64,000 bases of DNA from Micrococcus terreus (lineage in GTDB: Bacteria > Actinomycetota > Actinomycetes > Actinomycetales > Micrococcaceae), in NCBI RefSeq assembly GCF_900116905.1, contig NZ_FPCG01000002.1, positions 310,001-374,000 of the forward strand, read 5' to 3'. The notes beneath the pieces were generated by a model. It searched no databases and had not been told where the DNA came from. It worked only from the letters and a program-made list of their open reading frames with translations. Shown here piece by piece: positions 1 through 8,294 of this stretch. Every line of letters starts with the position of its first letter. Position 1 is the first letter of the stretch. The position numbers and the translations under genes were made by a program.

Positions 1-745
1 CCAGCTTCCACGTGGATTCGGGCCAGTCCTGCAACCGTGAGTCACCCCGGGATCGTTCCCCGCTGTGGCCCATGTGATGCACGACGACGGCCTCTGTCGC
101 CTCGGACTCCTTCAGGAAGGCATCGAAGGCCACCAGGAAGCGTCCGGCCTCGCGGTTCTCATCCAGCCCCAACGCGTCCAGGACCGGGCGCAGACAGTCG
201 AACAGCACCACTCCGGGACTGTGCAGGGCCTCGGCCCACTGGGCGCGTACAGAGCCGTCCAGCAGATCGAACGATCCGACACTGCCGCGCAGAGACACCA
301 GGCGCACGGCATCGGTGTTCTGTATGTTCTGTGCCCTGAGCCAGCTGCGCAGCATCCGTTCATCCAGCTCGTTGTCGATCAGCGTGACCGTCGTGGTCTG
401 GTGGACCTCGAACGTCTCTAGGAACGGGTCACCGTCCACCAGGGAGCGGATCAGGTTGCCTAGCAACGTGGTCTTGCCGGACTTGTACTGTGCGGCCAGG
501 ATCACCCGGGCACCAGCGGTCAGCAGTCCCTCGATCACATACTGAGTCCGTTCATCCGGGATGGACAGGAACTCAGTCAGAGTGCGAACCGGGGGCAGGG
601 TGACCGGCGTGCGGCTCTCAGCCTCGACCAGCTTCCGGGCCTCGGCACGTGCTCGCATGCGCTGGGCTTCGCGGTAGACCTCCATCGTGAAGTCAGGTAG
701 CTCGACCTCGATCTGCTCCAGGTCCAGCGGTGATAGCTCACTCAT
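1..745 (-). CDS. RecA-like/AAA ATPase (RepA-type), 3' end cut by window edge
   Basis: Translating the minus strand from the ATG at 743-745 gives an uninterrupted frame of about 248 codons to the window edge, beginning MSELSPLDLEQIEVELPDF. A Walker A motif, AAQYKSGKTTLLG, lies near residue 87, followed by a Walker B-like stretch ending in LIDNELDERML (about residue 130) and a second hydrophobic strand VVLFDCLRPVLDAL (about 190). This is the fold of RecA-like AAA_25/RepA-type ATPases, used by phages, plasmids and islands as replicative helicases or helicase loaders. The start overlaps the stop of the upstream small gene (ATGA at 742-745), so the two are probably translationally coupled. The C-terminus is missing only because the window ends. 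Exact substrate unknown. Confidence 0.8.
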   Translation of the reverse strand, partial: MSELSPLDLEQIEVELPDFTMEVYREAQRMRARAEARKLVEAESRTPVTLPPVRTLTEFLSIPDERTQYVIEGLLTAGARVILAAQYKSGKTTLLGNLIRSLVDGDPFLETFEVHQTTTVTLIDNELDERMLRSWLRAQNIQNTDAVRLVSLRGSVGSFDLLDGSVRAQWAEALHSPGVVLFDCLRPVLDALGLDENREAGRFLVAFDAFLKESEATEAVVVHHMGHSGERSRGDSRLQDWPESTWKL

Positions 746-957
746 GCGTTCACCCCCTGCCTGAATCGCTCGACCGACCGGCGGTGTGCAGCTTCGGCAC
801 CTTCCCACCCTGAGAACATGCGTTCTGCTGACGCGGAGATGCGTGGGTGAACGTGAGGGCAGGACATCTCAGTGCGGCCCTGATCCAGTCCGGCGCGGTA
901 GCCGTCCTGCCAGATGATCTGCTCATGCTCGATGGTGTTGCGGATGTCGGGGTTCAT
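742..957 (-). CDS. Small hypothetical protein of the ssrA-linked element
   Basis: A 71-residue protein starting MNPDIRNTIEHEQ. This start was chosen over a longer frame (to 1002) because its ATG overlaps the stop of the preceding gene as ATGA (954-957), the same junction used elsewhere in the chain. It contains EHEQIIWQDGYRAGLDQGR and two Cys/His residues (CPHVH). No domain is recognised. Its stop overlaps the start of the AAA ATPase gene (742-745), so it probably belongs to the same replication or control unit of the element. Confidence 0.55.
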   Translation of the reverse strand: MNPDIRNTIEHEQIIWQDGYRAGLDQGRTEMSCPHVHPRISASAERMFSGWEGAEAAHRRSVERFRQGVNA

Positions 958-1244
958 GCGGCACCGTCCCACCCGAGTCCACGGACCGGGGCAAGCTTGC
1001 ACAGGGTGATCGACGCGGCCTGTCCGCGCTCCACAGCCTTATCCACAGCCCTCTGAGCGGCATGGAGCGACAGGAAAAACCGACGGCGGTAACGGACTTC
1101 TCCGGCGACCTTATGGGCCACCATGACGACATGAACACCGTTCAACATATCCACGGCATCGGGTAGACTAAGGGTGTCGCCAGCCAACGACTTTCGATCT
1201 GCCTCGGGTGCCAGCTCGGGGCGGATTTTCTTTGCCTCAGGCAT
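954..1244 (-). CDS. Small hypothetical protein of the ssrA-linked element
   Basis: A 96-residue protein starting MPEAKKIRPELAPEAD. The ATG at 1242-1244 is preceded by a GGGGGTGG stretch and overlaps the upstream stop by 8 bases; a longer frame to 1307 would run deep into the neighbour. The middle part (VHVVMVAHKVAGEVRYRRRF) is a possible beta-hairpin. It is basic overall and resembles small accessory proteins of actinobacterial integrative elements. No family is recognised. Confidence 0.55.
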   Translation of the reverse strand: MPEAKKIRPELAPEADRKSLAGDTLSLPDAVDMLNGVHVVMVAHKVAGEVRYRRRFFLSLHAAQRAVDKAVERGQAASITLCKLAPVRGLGWDGAA

Positions 1245-1530
1245 GTTCACGGCCACCCCCTCGCCGGTCAGCGCGACGGGTTGCACGCTCGCCCGTGGGG
1301 TCGGCATAGGTCAGCACGACGGCCAGCGCGTCCGGGTCCAGCTCCACCACGTAGGAGAAGTTGCGGACGATCCAGGACCGAGACAGGTGCGGCATCCAGG
1401 ACTGCACCACGGCCACGGCATCACGCTTGGACAGACCGCACAGCTCCGACTGCATCTGAGCACAGTCATCAACCGTGAGGCTTCCGGCGGACGTAGCTCG
1501 GCGGGTCCGGGATTCGGTGAGCACACTCAT
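1237..1530 (-). CDS. Small hypothetical protein of the ssrA-linked element
   Basis: A 97-residue protein starting MSVLTESRTRRATSAG. Its ATG overlaps the stop of the excisionase-like gene (ATGA, 1527-1530) and its stop lies inside the start region of the next gene, so it sits firmly in the operon. It has a helical first half (LTVDDCAQMQSELCGLSKRD) and a basic C-terminus (RRADRRGGGRE). It may bind nucleic acid, but no family is recognised. Confidence 0.5.
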   Translation of the reverse strand: MSVLTESRTRRATSAGSLTVDDCAQMQSELCGLSKRDAVAVVQSWMPHLSRSWIVRNFSYVVELDPDALAVVLTYADPTGERATRRADRRGGGREHA

Positions 1531-1784
1531 GCAGCACCACCACCGGAGACGTGCGCATAGGTGGCGGGGTTGACCTCGCGGCGCATCTTGCGCAGGTCGG
1601 CAGGGTCGATACGCAGGACACGGGCACCGTAGAAGTAGGCTCGCAGCTCGCCGCGTGAGATCCAGCGGCGGACGGTCGGCACAGACGTGCCGGTCAGGTC
1701 CGCAACTTCCTTGACGGTCAGTTGTCGTTCGATAGTGCCGCGGGCATGAGAATGGCCCACGGTGGAGGACTGTACGGATGGCAC
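1527..1784 (-). CDS. Excisionase-like helix-turn-helix DNA-binding protein
   Basis: About 85 residues. The core LTVKEVADLTGTSVPTVRRW followed by ISRGELRAYFYGARVLRIDP matches the helix-turn-helix 17 / excisionase (Xis) family: a winged MerR-like helix-turn-helix recognising DNA, with an R-x-x-R-I-D-P end typical of these proteins. In integrative elements such proteins direct excision with the integrase or act as repressors. The start is uncertain: GTG at 1782-1784 has a GAGGGG ribosome site about ten bases upstream; a TTG at 1809-1811 is possible. It follows an 84-bp gap after the 144-residue gene, one of the few places in the chain where a promoter could sit (a short ACAGG/CCTGT inverted repeat lies at about 1864-1879). 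Confidence 0.75.
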   Translation of the reverse strand: MPSVQSSTVGHSHARGTIERQLTVKEVADLTGTSVPTVRRWISRGELRAYFYGARVLRIDPADLRKMRREVNPATYAHVSGGGAA

Positions 1785-1895
1785 GATGATTGATCCCCTC
1801 TCGGGTCTCAACCGGGTGCCAGATCCGGTGTCCGGGATTCCATCCGCGGGCCTAGTAGACGACTACAGGATACCACCTGTGACGCATGGTGATCT

Positions 1896-2330
1896 TCAGG
1901 CCGTGACGATGACCTCCGCATGCCCGGCCTTGATGTCCCGTGTGACCTGTTCGCGGTCGATCAGCGCGTCATGGATGTGGTCACAACTCAGCGTCAGGTT
2001 CAGTGCCGCTTCGAGGAAGTACGTGCGGGCCTTCCAATGCCTGTCGCCGTCCAGCGTGTTCGCCCGCCGTCCTTCTTCGCTCGACGTGGCCGCGTTCAGC
2101 TTCGGCGACATCTTGAAGTGCGGATGATGGATCAGGACACCGACGGGGGATGAATAGACTTCGGCCAGGGCGCAGCGGCGCGTGTTCGGACAGCGGTAGG
2201 TCAAGGTCCGTGCCCTCTTGCGGGTGCGGTCATTTGACCGCAGTGCCGCGAAAACAGCTTCAGCCTGTTCCTGCCTATCGTCCATACTTCCGAGCACCTC
2301 AGTGAGTGTCTCGACGGTGTTATCCCTCAT
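1896..2330 (-). CDS. Hypothetical protein of the ssrA-linked element, coupled to integrase
   Basis: 144 residues starting MRDNTVETLTEVLGSMDD. The ATG overlaps the integrase stop (ATGA, 2327-2330), indicating translational coupling. The central part has a possible metal-binding pattern (YRCPNTRRCALAEVY, HHPHF), and the C-terminal part is helical (WKARTYFLEAALNLTLSCDHIHDAL). No family is recognised. Its position directly after the integrase suggests a control or accessory role in recombination, but this is inference from position only. Confidence 0.55.
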   Translation of the reverse strand: MRDNTVETLTEVLGSMDDRQEQAEAVFAALRSNDRTRKRARTLTYRCPNTRRCALAEVYSSPVGVLIHHPHFKMSPKLNAATSSEEGRRANTLDGDRHWKARTYFLEAALNLTLSCDHIHDALIDREQVTRDIKAGHAEVIVTA

Positions 2331-3583
2331 TCGTACCCCTCGGTAGTGGTCAGCGCACCGGCCAGAGCAGCCAGTCGCTCGCGCTCGGCGTGCTGGTATC
2401 GCTCGACACTCTTGCCGTCACTGTGACCGGCGTAGGCCTTCAGCTCGGCGGTAGTCGCTCCGGCCTGTCCGAGACGGGTCAGGGCAGTGTGGCGCAACCC
2501 GTGGAACGTGAAGTTCTCCAGCGGCTCGCGGTCATCATCATCGCCACGGGAAGCGTTGACGTTCTCCAAGGCGGCGTTGAAGTGAGTGCGCAGAGTGTTC
2601 GGGTGCAGATGCTTGGACGGCGCACCGGGGCGGTGGAACAGCAGACCATCGCGGCCCGTGGCGGCGTGGTCCTTCAGGTGCTCGGTCAGGGCCGGGACGA
2701 TGGCCGGGGGCACAGGCACAGTGCGAATACCGGCGGCACTCTTGGGTGTCTCCTCCCTGAGGCCACTCCCCCGCGCCTGAACCTGCACTTCCACGCTGAT
2801 CCAGGTGACCATCTTCTCGCCCTTGCCGGTGGTGGTGATGTGTCGGCGGCGTAGTCCGAGCACTTCACCGAGACGCAGACCGCACCAGCCTGCCAGCAGC
2901 ACGGCCAGGCGTTCACCCTCCGGCATACCCTCGGCCAGCGCGGCGATGTCCTCAGCAGTGGCGGGGGTCCGGTTGCGCTCGACAGGCTTCGCTGCCGCGT
3001 TGCGGCGCAGTCGCACACCGGCCAGCGGGGGCACCGGCGATGCCAGCAACCACGGCGTGAAGCCCCGGGGCAGGTCCGGCGCGTCACCAGTGGCCCACTT
3101 GAACAGTGAGGCAACAGTCAGATGAATCGGGGCGGCACCCTTGGCACCGAGCTTGGACTCTAGAGCGTCGATCCAGTCGGCCAGCTCATCCGGGGTCACG
3201 CTGGAGATGGAGCGGTCACCGAACTGGGGCATGAAGTGCGCTTCGAGTCGCCGCTCGTAGGTGTAGCGCGAACCGAGCTTCAGCCCGCGCTTCTCCTGCC
3301 AGTCCTGCCACGCCTCGACCATCTGCCGAACCGTTCGCGCGTCGGCCTGTTCCTGCACCTTGGACTGCGCCGCCGATGCCTTCAGCCTCTTGCGCTTCTC
3401 CGAGGGAGAGATGAACGTGCCCCGGGCCTTGTCGGCGCGTGCGATTGCTAGAGCTGCCTTAGCGTCTCCAAGGGTCTGGAAGCAGCCGAGACTGTGCTGC
3501 TTGCCGTCGATGAATATCCGGGCGCGATACGTGCCCTCTGGCTGCCGGTTGACGCCGCGAGGAAGATCCTTCGGCTTTGCCAT
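2327..3583 (-). CDS. int: Tyrosine site-specific integrase
   Basis: A 418-residue phage-type integrase that would join the element to the ssrA attachment site. It has an N-terminal arm-binding AP2-like region (about 1-60, TYRARIFIDGKQHSLGCF), a SAM-like core-binding domain (about 80-165) and a C-terminal catalytic domain. Catalytic residues visible are R237 (GLRLGEVLGL), K281 (KSAAGIR), H361 and R364 (HGLRH), H387 (GHSDG) and the nucleophile Y396 (VERYQHAER). The ATG at 3581-3583 is preferred to a longer frame (3613) because GGGGGTGAGC stands just upstream and MAKPKDLPRG is a typical integrase start. Transcribed away from ssrA, whose terminator separates it from tmRNA transcription. Confidence 0.95.
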   Translation of the reverse strand: MAKPKDLPRGVNRQPEGTYRARIFIDGKQHSLGCFQTLGDAKAALAIARADKARGTFISPSEKRKRLKASAAQSKVQEQADARTVRQMVEAWQDWQEKRGLKLGSRYTYERRLEAHFMPQFGDRSISSVTPDELADWIDALESKLGAKGAAPIHLTVASLFKWATGDAPDLPRGFTPWLLASPVPPLAGVRLRRNAAAKPVERNRTPATAEDIAALAEGMPEGERLAVLLAGWCGLRLGEVLGLRRRHITTTGKGEKMVTWISVEVQVQARGSGLREETPKSAAGIRTVPVPPAIVPALTEHLKDHAATGRDGLLFHRPGAPSKHLHPNTLRTHFNAALENVNASRGDDDDREPLENFTFHGLRHTALTRLGQAGATTAELKAYAGHSDGKSVERYQHAERERLAALAGALTTTEGYE

Positions 3584-3696
3584 GCTCACCCCCGCGTGTC
3601 CCCTGTCTAGCATCTGTCTGTTTCTATGCTACTTTATGAGTACACCTGAACAGACATGAACACACCGGGACCGGGCTACTTCCCTGCAATGACAAG

Positions 3697-3730
3697 GAAA
3701 AAGCCCGGAACCACAAGGGTTCCGGGCTTA
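3697..3730 (-). terminator. Rho-independent terminator after tmRNA
   Basis: Perfect 12-bp inverted repeat (AAGCCCGGAACC at 3701-3712 with its complement at 3718-3729, 5-base loop) followed on the minus strand by a T-run at 3702-3698. It lies directly after the tmRNA 3' end and ahead of the co-directional integrase gene, so it should insulate the element from the strong ssrA promoter. Confidence 0.9.
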
Positions 3731-3735
3731 GTCCG

Positions 3736-4103
3736 TGGAGACGGCGGGAATTGAACCCGCGTCCGATGCAGTGTTGCCAGGTCTTCTCCGGGCGCAGTCT
3801 GCTGTGGGTGTTGCTCGGCCCTGGCTGTCCCGCAGACGGGCAGCCAACCCAGGCCCAGCCGGATTGATCTCGCCATCACGACCCCCGGCGAGGGTGATGG
3901 CCAGTGGCTATCTAGATGACGTCAGGATCCGGGGCGATAGCAACCCCGGGCTGACGGACTCGATCACTGATCAGGCAGCGAGAGCGAAGTCAGTGCGCTT
4001 AGATTCGGCACTTATTGGTGTGCAGAGAGCGTTGACGAGATGACTCTGCATCCTCGGCCCGCTTCTCCTGTCGCGACTCACATCGTCGAAACCGATCGTC
4101 CCC
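3736..4103 (-). ncRNA. ssrA: tmRNA (transfer-messenger RNA)
   Basis: One-piece tmRNA, about 368 nt, that rescues stalled ribosomes together with SmpB. The 5' end GGGGACGATCGGTTTCGACG (4103 downward) pairs with the 3' acceptor CGTCTCC (3743-3737) and is followed by discriminator A at 3736; CCA is not encoded. The T-arm GGGTTCAATTCCCGC is visible near 3743-3757. The tag frame runs from the resume codon GCC (4009-4007) to TGA (3973-3971) and encodes AESKRTDFALAA, ending in the usual ALAA degradation signal. The 3' part may derive from the integrated element, which restores the gene on insertion. Confidence 0.97.
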
Positions 4104-4221
4104 GTGTTCTGTTGTCAATCAACCGGTCCCCTGCGGCGTTCTCTGATCCACCGCCTGGTCCGGAACATCGAGTATAACCCAGCCGGCCGTCGTCGTATTC
4201 CCGAGGGCTCGGCGCGGCATG

Positions 4222-4728
4222 TCAGGCCGCGCGGCGGTTGCGCATCCGCATGGCCCGCTGGGCCTCGCGGTTGTCCTGCTTCTCGCGCAGCGCCTGCCGC
4301 TTGTCATAGTCGCGCTTGCCCTGGGCGACACCGATCTCCACCTTGACCCGGCCGTCCTTGAAGTACAGCTGCAGGGGGACGATGGTGTGGCCGGACTCCT
4401 GGATCTGACGGGCGATCTTGGTCAGCTCCTGTCGGTGCAGCAGCAGCTTGCGGCGGCGCCGCGAGGCGTGGTTGGTCCAGGACCCGTTGAGGTACTCGGG
4501 GATGTACACCTGCTCCAGGAACAGCTCGTCCCGGTAGAACGTGGCGTACCCGTCCACCAGGGAGGCATGCCCTTCACGCAGGGACTTCACTTCGGTGCCC
4601 ATCAGGGAGATCCCGGCCTCATAGGTGTCCAGGATGAGGTAGTTGTGCCGGGCCTTGCGATTGGTGGCGATCACCTGACGGTCCGACGCGGTCTTCTTGC
4701 CGGCACCCGCTGACTTCTTGGCGGCCAT
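4222..4728 (-). CDS. smpB: SsrA-binding protein SmpB
   Basis: 168 residues. SmpB binds the tRNA-like domain of tmRNA and brings it to stalled ribosomes. The OB-fold core is clear: NRKARHNYLILDTYEAGISL, GTEVKSLREG and the long basic C-terminal tail (GKRDYDKRQALREKQ and following arginines) that enters the empty mRNA channel. The start at 4728 (MAAKKSAGAGKK) was chosen over the upstream frame (4773) because GAGGAG lies seven bases ahead and length matches the family. Gene order smpB then ssrA on the same strand is the common arrangement. Confidence 0.97.
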   Translation of the reverse strand: MAAKKSAGAGKKTASDRQVIATNRKARHNYLILDTYEAGISLMGTEVKSLREGHASLVDGYATFYRDELFLEQVYIPEYLNGSWTNHASRRRRKLLLHRQELTKIARQIQESGHTIVPLQLYFKDGRVKVEIGVAQGKRDYDKRQALREKQDNREAQRAMRMRNRRAA

Positions 4729-4809
4729 GGTGTCTCCTCTCGGGCCTCGGTGCACGCGTGCCGGACGGCACACACAGACCTACCAGTCTACCTGCAGGCC
4801 GCACGGGCC

Positions 4810-6453
4810 TCAGAGCAGGCCCAGGGGGTCGACGGCGGCCCCGTCCAGAATGGTCTCGAAGTGCAGATGGCATCCGGTCGAGTTCCCGGTGTTCCCGGAG
4901 TATCCGATGACCTCTCCGGCCTCGACCTGCTGTCCCGGCGAGACGATGTACCGCGTGAGGTGGTGGTACTTGGTGGCCAGGGCCCGGCCGTTGACCACAC
5001 CGTGGGAGATGATCACCCGGTTCCCCGAGCTCCACACCGCCTGGTCGGCATTCCACACCTCGCCCGCGGCGGCGGCACGGATGGGGATGCCGCATCCTCC
5101 GCCGAAGTCCACGCCGGTGTGCACGTATCCGCCGACTCCCCCGTAGTCGAAGGAGCCAGCCGGGGTGCTGCGCCAGCCGAAGCCGGACGTGATGTACGTG
5201 TTGATGGGCAGCTGCAGTCCCCAGGCCGAACTGGGCTGGGCCTGCTGCTCGGCTTCGGCGGCCTGGACCACCCGGCGATCCGCCTCCGCCGCGGCCCGGG
5301 CCTGCCGGTCGGCCTGCTCCTGGGCTGCGCGGGCGGCACGCTCCTGCTGGACCGCACGCTGCTGGGCGGCGCGGGCCTCTGCGGCCGCCGCTCGCTGCTG
5401 GGCTTCCCGAGCCTGGCGCGCCGCTTCGGCGGCCTGCCGAGCCTTGCGCGCAGCCTCTTCCGCGGCGCGTCGTTGGCGCTCGGCCGCGGCCACGGCCTCC
5501 TGGTGCTGACGCTGGAGCTCGCTCTGCTCCGCTCCCGCCTGGACCAGGGACCGCTGGCGCGCGGCGATGTCGTCGTTCACCTTCTGCTGGGCGGCGCGGT
5601 TGGCGGTGAGCTGCTCTTGGATGACCGGGCGCTGCGCCTTGAGCTCATCGGTGATGCGGGTGGTGTCGGCAACCATCGCATCCAGCTCACGCTTGGCTGA
5701 AGCGGCTTCCCCGCGTGCCCGCTCCTCCTGTTCCAGCGCCTGCTCGGCCTGGTCCTGCAGCACGCGGATCCGCTCCTCCACGGCGGCGAGTCGAGCCTCG
5801 GCGTTGCGGTCTGTGGCGGCACGCTGTGAGACCTGGGAGAGCCGTCCGTTCTGGATGCGCAGCGCCTGATGGGCCAGGCCCATCGCCTCGGGCAGGGACG
5901 AGTCCCGCATACCCAGCATGAAGGCCAGGTCAGAGGAGACACCACCCTGCTTGTACGCCTGGTTGGCGATCTGTCCGATCTCAGCGCGGGCCTGGGTGAG
6001 TGCCTGTTCACCGGCGTCGATCTCCTCCAGGATCCCCGCACGGTCCACTTCGGCCTGCTCGACGCGTCCGGCCAGTGACCGGACCTGTGCCGTGGCCGCG
6101 CTGACCCGACTTTCGGCGTCCCGCAGGGCCTGCTGAGACCCCGGGAGCCTCTGCTGCAGGCCGGTCAGCTCGGTGACCTGGGCAGCGATGTCCGCGTCCA
6201 GTCCCTCCAGCGAGGCGCTCAAGTCCCCGCCCTGCTGCTCGAGGCCGGACTGCTGGTCGTCGAGCCGACCCAGCTCCTCCGAGAGCTCCTGCTGCTGCCG
6301 CTGGGCCTCCTCGATCTGCCGCTGGAGGTCATCGATCTCCCCCTGAGCGCCGGCGGCCCCGGCCATGCCGAGGGCCAGAGCCGAGGCCAGGCCGAATCCG
6401 AGCACGGCGCGGCTGATCCGCCGAGGCGTCAGACCGTGGTGCTGTGCGGACAT
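4810..6453 (-). CDS. Secreted coiled-coil M23 peptidoglycan endopeptidase (EnvC/RipC-like, FtsEX partner)
   Basis: 547 residues. A signal peptide (about 1-36, ending near GAQG) is followed by a very long Gln/Glu/Ala-rich coiled coil (about 37-400) and a C-terminal LytM/M23 domain (about 430-547). Zinc ligands are visible: H445 and D449 (HTGVD), H529 and H531 (HLHFE). It should cut peptidoglycan cross-links during cell separation. It lies 41 bp after ftsX on the same strand; in other bacteria the extracellular loop of FtsX activates coiled-coil hydrolases of exactly this design (EnvC, RipC, PcsB). The start at 6453 has AAGGAG nine bases upstream; the frame upstream of it overlaps ftsX. Confidence 0.9.
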   Translation of the reverse strand: MSAQHHGLTPRRISRAVLGFGLASALALGMAGAAGAQGEIDDLQRQIEEAQRQQQELSEELGRLDDQQSGLEQQGGDLSASLEGLDADIAAQVTELTGLQQRLPGSQQALRDAESRVSAATAQVRSLAGRVEQAEVDRAGILEEIDAGEQALTQARAEIGQIANQAYKQGGVSSDLAFMLGMRDSSLPEAMGLAHQALRIQNGRLSQVSQRAATDRNAEARLAAVEERIRVLQDQAEQALEQEERARGEAASAKRELDAMVADTTRITDELKAQRPVIQEQLTANRAAQQKVNDDIAARQRSLVQAGAEQSELQRQHQEAVAAAERQRRAAEEAARKARQAAEAARQAREAQQRAAAAEARAAQQRAVQQERAARAAQEQADRQARAAAEADRRVVQAAEAEQQAQPSSAWGLQLPINTYITSGFGWRSTPAGSFDYGGVGGYVHTGVDFGGGCGIPIRAAAAGEVWNADQAVWSSGNRVIISHGVVNGRALATKYHHLTRYIVSPGQQVEAGEVIGYSGNTGNSTGCHLHFETILDGAAVDPLGLL

Positions 6454-6494
6454 GGGGTGGCTCCTTCGAAGGACAGCAGGTGGGCGAGGGCGAT

Positions 6495-7409
6495 TCAGAC
6501 CGTGAGGTAGCGCCGCAGGGTGAGCAGGGAGGAGACAGCGGCCAGCAGGACGGCGATGCCGAGCAGGACGGGCACCAGGATCAGGGCATCCGTGCCTCCG
6601 ATGAATCCGGTCCCAGGATACTGCTCCGTCAGCCACCCCCCGATGAACAGCTCCGCAAGCAGCCAAGTGGTCAGGCTGGCCAGGACGGCGCCCAGGAGCG
6701 CGGCGATGACCCCTTCGAGCAGGAAGGGCAGCTGGATCATCGTCTTGCTGGCCCCGACCAGACGCATGATGCCGGTCTCCCGTCGCCGGGAGAAGGCCGA
6801 GAGTCGGATGGTGGTGGCGATGAGCAGGATGGCGCAGATCAGCATGACCGCCGCGATGGAGACGGCGATGACCGAGGCCATGTTCATCAGTGAGAAGATC
6901 TGCTCCAGCAGTTCGCGTTGGTCCGAGACCAGCTCCACGCCGGGCATGCCGGACACCAATTCGTCGACCACCGCATACTGTTCAGGATCCACCAGGGCCA
7001 CCCGGAACGCCTCCGGCAGCTGGTCGGCCGTGACGGTCTCCACCATGGCCGAGTTCTTGAACTGCTCCTGGAAGATCTCCAGGGCCCGTTCTTGAGATTC
7101 GTACTCGAAGCTCTGCACGTACGGGGCTGCGGTGGGCGACTCGAGCAGTGACTGCACGGCCAGGCGCTGGTCCTCGGTCACGGCACCGTCCGCACAGGTG
7201 GCCGTGGTGGAGGTCTCGGTGCACAGGAAGACGGCCACCTCCACGCGGTCGTACCAGTAGCCCTTCATCTGGTTGATCTGCAGCTGGAGCAGTCCGGCGG
7301 CACCGACGAAGCTCAGCGAGATGAAGGTGACCAGCACCACGGAGACCACCATGGAGAGGTTGCGCCGGATGCCGGAAAGGGTCTCTCCCAGGATGAACGC
7401 CAGTCTCAT
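6495..7409 (-). CDS. ftsX: Cell division ABC transporter permease FtsX
   Basis: 304 residues, usual length for actinobacterial FtsX. Four membrane segments are visible (about 21-43, 172-198, 225-252, 275-298), with a large extracellular domain between the first two that contains a cysteine pair ([12 protein letters not shown]). FtsX with FtsE recruits and activates a periplasmic or exported peptidoglycan hydrolase at the septum; it does not appear to transport a substrate. Its ATG overlaps the ftsE stop (ATGA, 7406-7409), and the likely partner hydrolase follows immediately downstream. Confidence 0.97.
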   Translation of the reverse strand: MRLAFILGETLSGIRRNLSMVVSVVLVTFISLSFVGAAGLLQLQINQMKGYWYDRVEVAVFLCTETSTTATCADGAVTEDQRLAVQSLLESPTAAPYVQSFEYESQERALEIFQEQFKNSAMVETVTADQLPEAFRVALVDPEQYAVVDELVSGMPGVELVSDQRELLEQIFSLMNMASVIAVSIAAVMLICAILLIATTIRLSAFSRRRETGIMRLVGASKTMIQLPFLLEGVIAALLGAVLASLTTWLLAELFIGGWLTEQYPGTGFIGGTDALILVPVLLGIAVLLAAVSSLLTLRRYLTV

Positions 7410-8110
7410 GCCACCTGCTCCGTGGAGGCGGTGCGGTAGGAGCCCTCCGGCTGGTCCCTCACGATCAGGCCACCCTCGAGCTGGATCACCCGGCGGCGCA
7501 TCTGGTTGACGATGTCGTGATCGTGAGTGGCCATCACCACGGTGGTGCCGTTCTGGTTGACCCTGTCCAGCACGTCCATGATGCCGTGGGAGGTGTCCGG
7601 GTCCAGGTTGCCGGTGGGCTCGTCGGCCAGCAGGATGTCCGGGCGGTTGACGATGGCCCGGGCGATCGCCACCCGCTGCTGCTCGCCGCCGGAGAGCTCA
7701 TGGGGCATCCGCTTCTCCTTGCCGTCCAGTCCCACGGTGCGCAGCACCTCAGGAACGGCCTGGTGGATCTGTGCCCGCCCACGTCCGAGCACCTGCATGG
7801 CGAAGGCCACGTTGGCGTAGACGGTCTTGTTCGGCAGCAGGCGGAAGTCCTGGAAGACGACCCCGATCCCCTGGCGCAGCCTCGGCACCCGCCAGCTGGG
7901 CAGACGCGCCACGTTCCGGCCGGCCACGTAGACGGTCCCGGAACTGGCGCGCTCCTCCCGCAGGACCAGACGGATGAAGGTCGATTTGCCCGAGCCGGAG
8001 GCCCCGACGAGGAAGACGAACTCTCCGCGCTGGATCTCGGCGGTCACTCCGCCCAGGGCGGGTCGGGATCGTCGGTCATAGACCTTAGTGACCTCGTCGA
8101 ACCTGATCAT
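7406..8110 (-). CDS. ftsE: Cell division ATP-binding protein FtsE
   Basis: 234 residues. ABC ATPase with Walker [10 protein letters not shown] (about 36-44), signature LSGGEQQR and Walker [10 protein letters not shown]. It drives conformational changes of FtsX at the divisome. The start at 8110 ([19 protein letters not shown]) matches the conserved FtsE N-terminus; the longer frame to 8185 adds a non-homologous stretch. First gene of the ftsE-ftsX-M23 operon; usually prfB lies directly upstream in related genomes, but here about 10 kb of other genes, including IS elements, separates them. Confidence 0.97.
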   Translation of the reverse strand: MIRFDEVTKVYDRRSRPALGGVTAEIQRGEFVFLVGASGSGKSTFIRLVLREERASSGTVYVAGRNVARLPSWRVPRLRQGIGVVFQDFRLLPNKTVYANVAFAMQVLGRGRAQIHQAVPEVLRTVGLDGKEKRMPHELSGGEQQRVAIARAIVNRPDILLADEPTGNLDPDTSHGIMDVLDRVNQNGTTVVMATHDHDIVNQMRRRVIQLEGGLIVRDQPEGSYRTASTEQVA

Positions 8111-8218
8111 CGCTGCCCTGTGTCTGCCCGGCCCGCATCGGCCGCCGGTGCGTGAGCGGATCGGGGGAAGATGCGGCACCGGCACCAGACAGATTAGTCA
8201 CGATCTGGTAACAACGCC

Positions 8219-8264
8219 GGGAGGCCGCGCCGACCAGTCCTGTGACTGATCGGCGCGGCCTCCC
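8219..8264. terminator. Strong hairpin between ftsE and the ketone-body operon
   Basis: A 15-bp perfect stem (8219-8233 with 8250-8264, GC-rich) lies 30 bp after the stop of the CoA-transferase B gene, the last gene of the leftward operon. There is no long T-run on either side, so it is probably a stem-only terminator, common in high-GC actinobacteria, isolating this operon from ftsE downstream. Confidence 0.6.
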
Positions 8265-8294
8265 TGACGGCGTCTATCCGGGCCTGACCTGGGG

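Larger units (their letters stand above)
1..3735 (-). mobile_element. Terminal part of an integrative element inserted at the 3' end of the tmRNA gene
   Basis: A tyrosine integrase sits about 150 bp from the 3' end of the tmRNA gene, and all genes run leftward away from it as a compact chain with 4-bp ATGA overlaps. Integration at the ssrA 3' end with an integrase next to the attachment site is a classic arrangement for phages, satellites and islands. The att core should lie in the last part of the tmRNA (about 3736-3790), but the other copy is outside the window, so the exact core cannot be read. The gene set (integrase, excisionase-like HTH, RepA-like ATPase, no structural phage genes in view) looks more like a satellite or conjugative island than a complete prophage. 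The left boundary is beyond the window. Confidence 0.75.
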
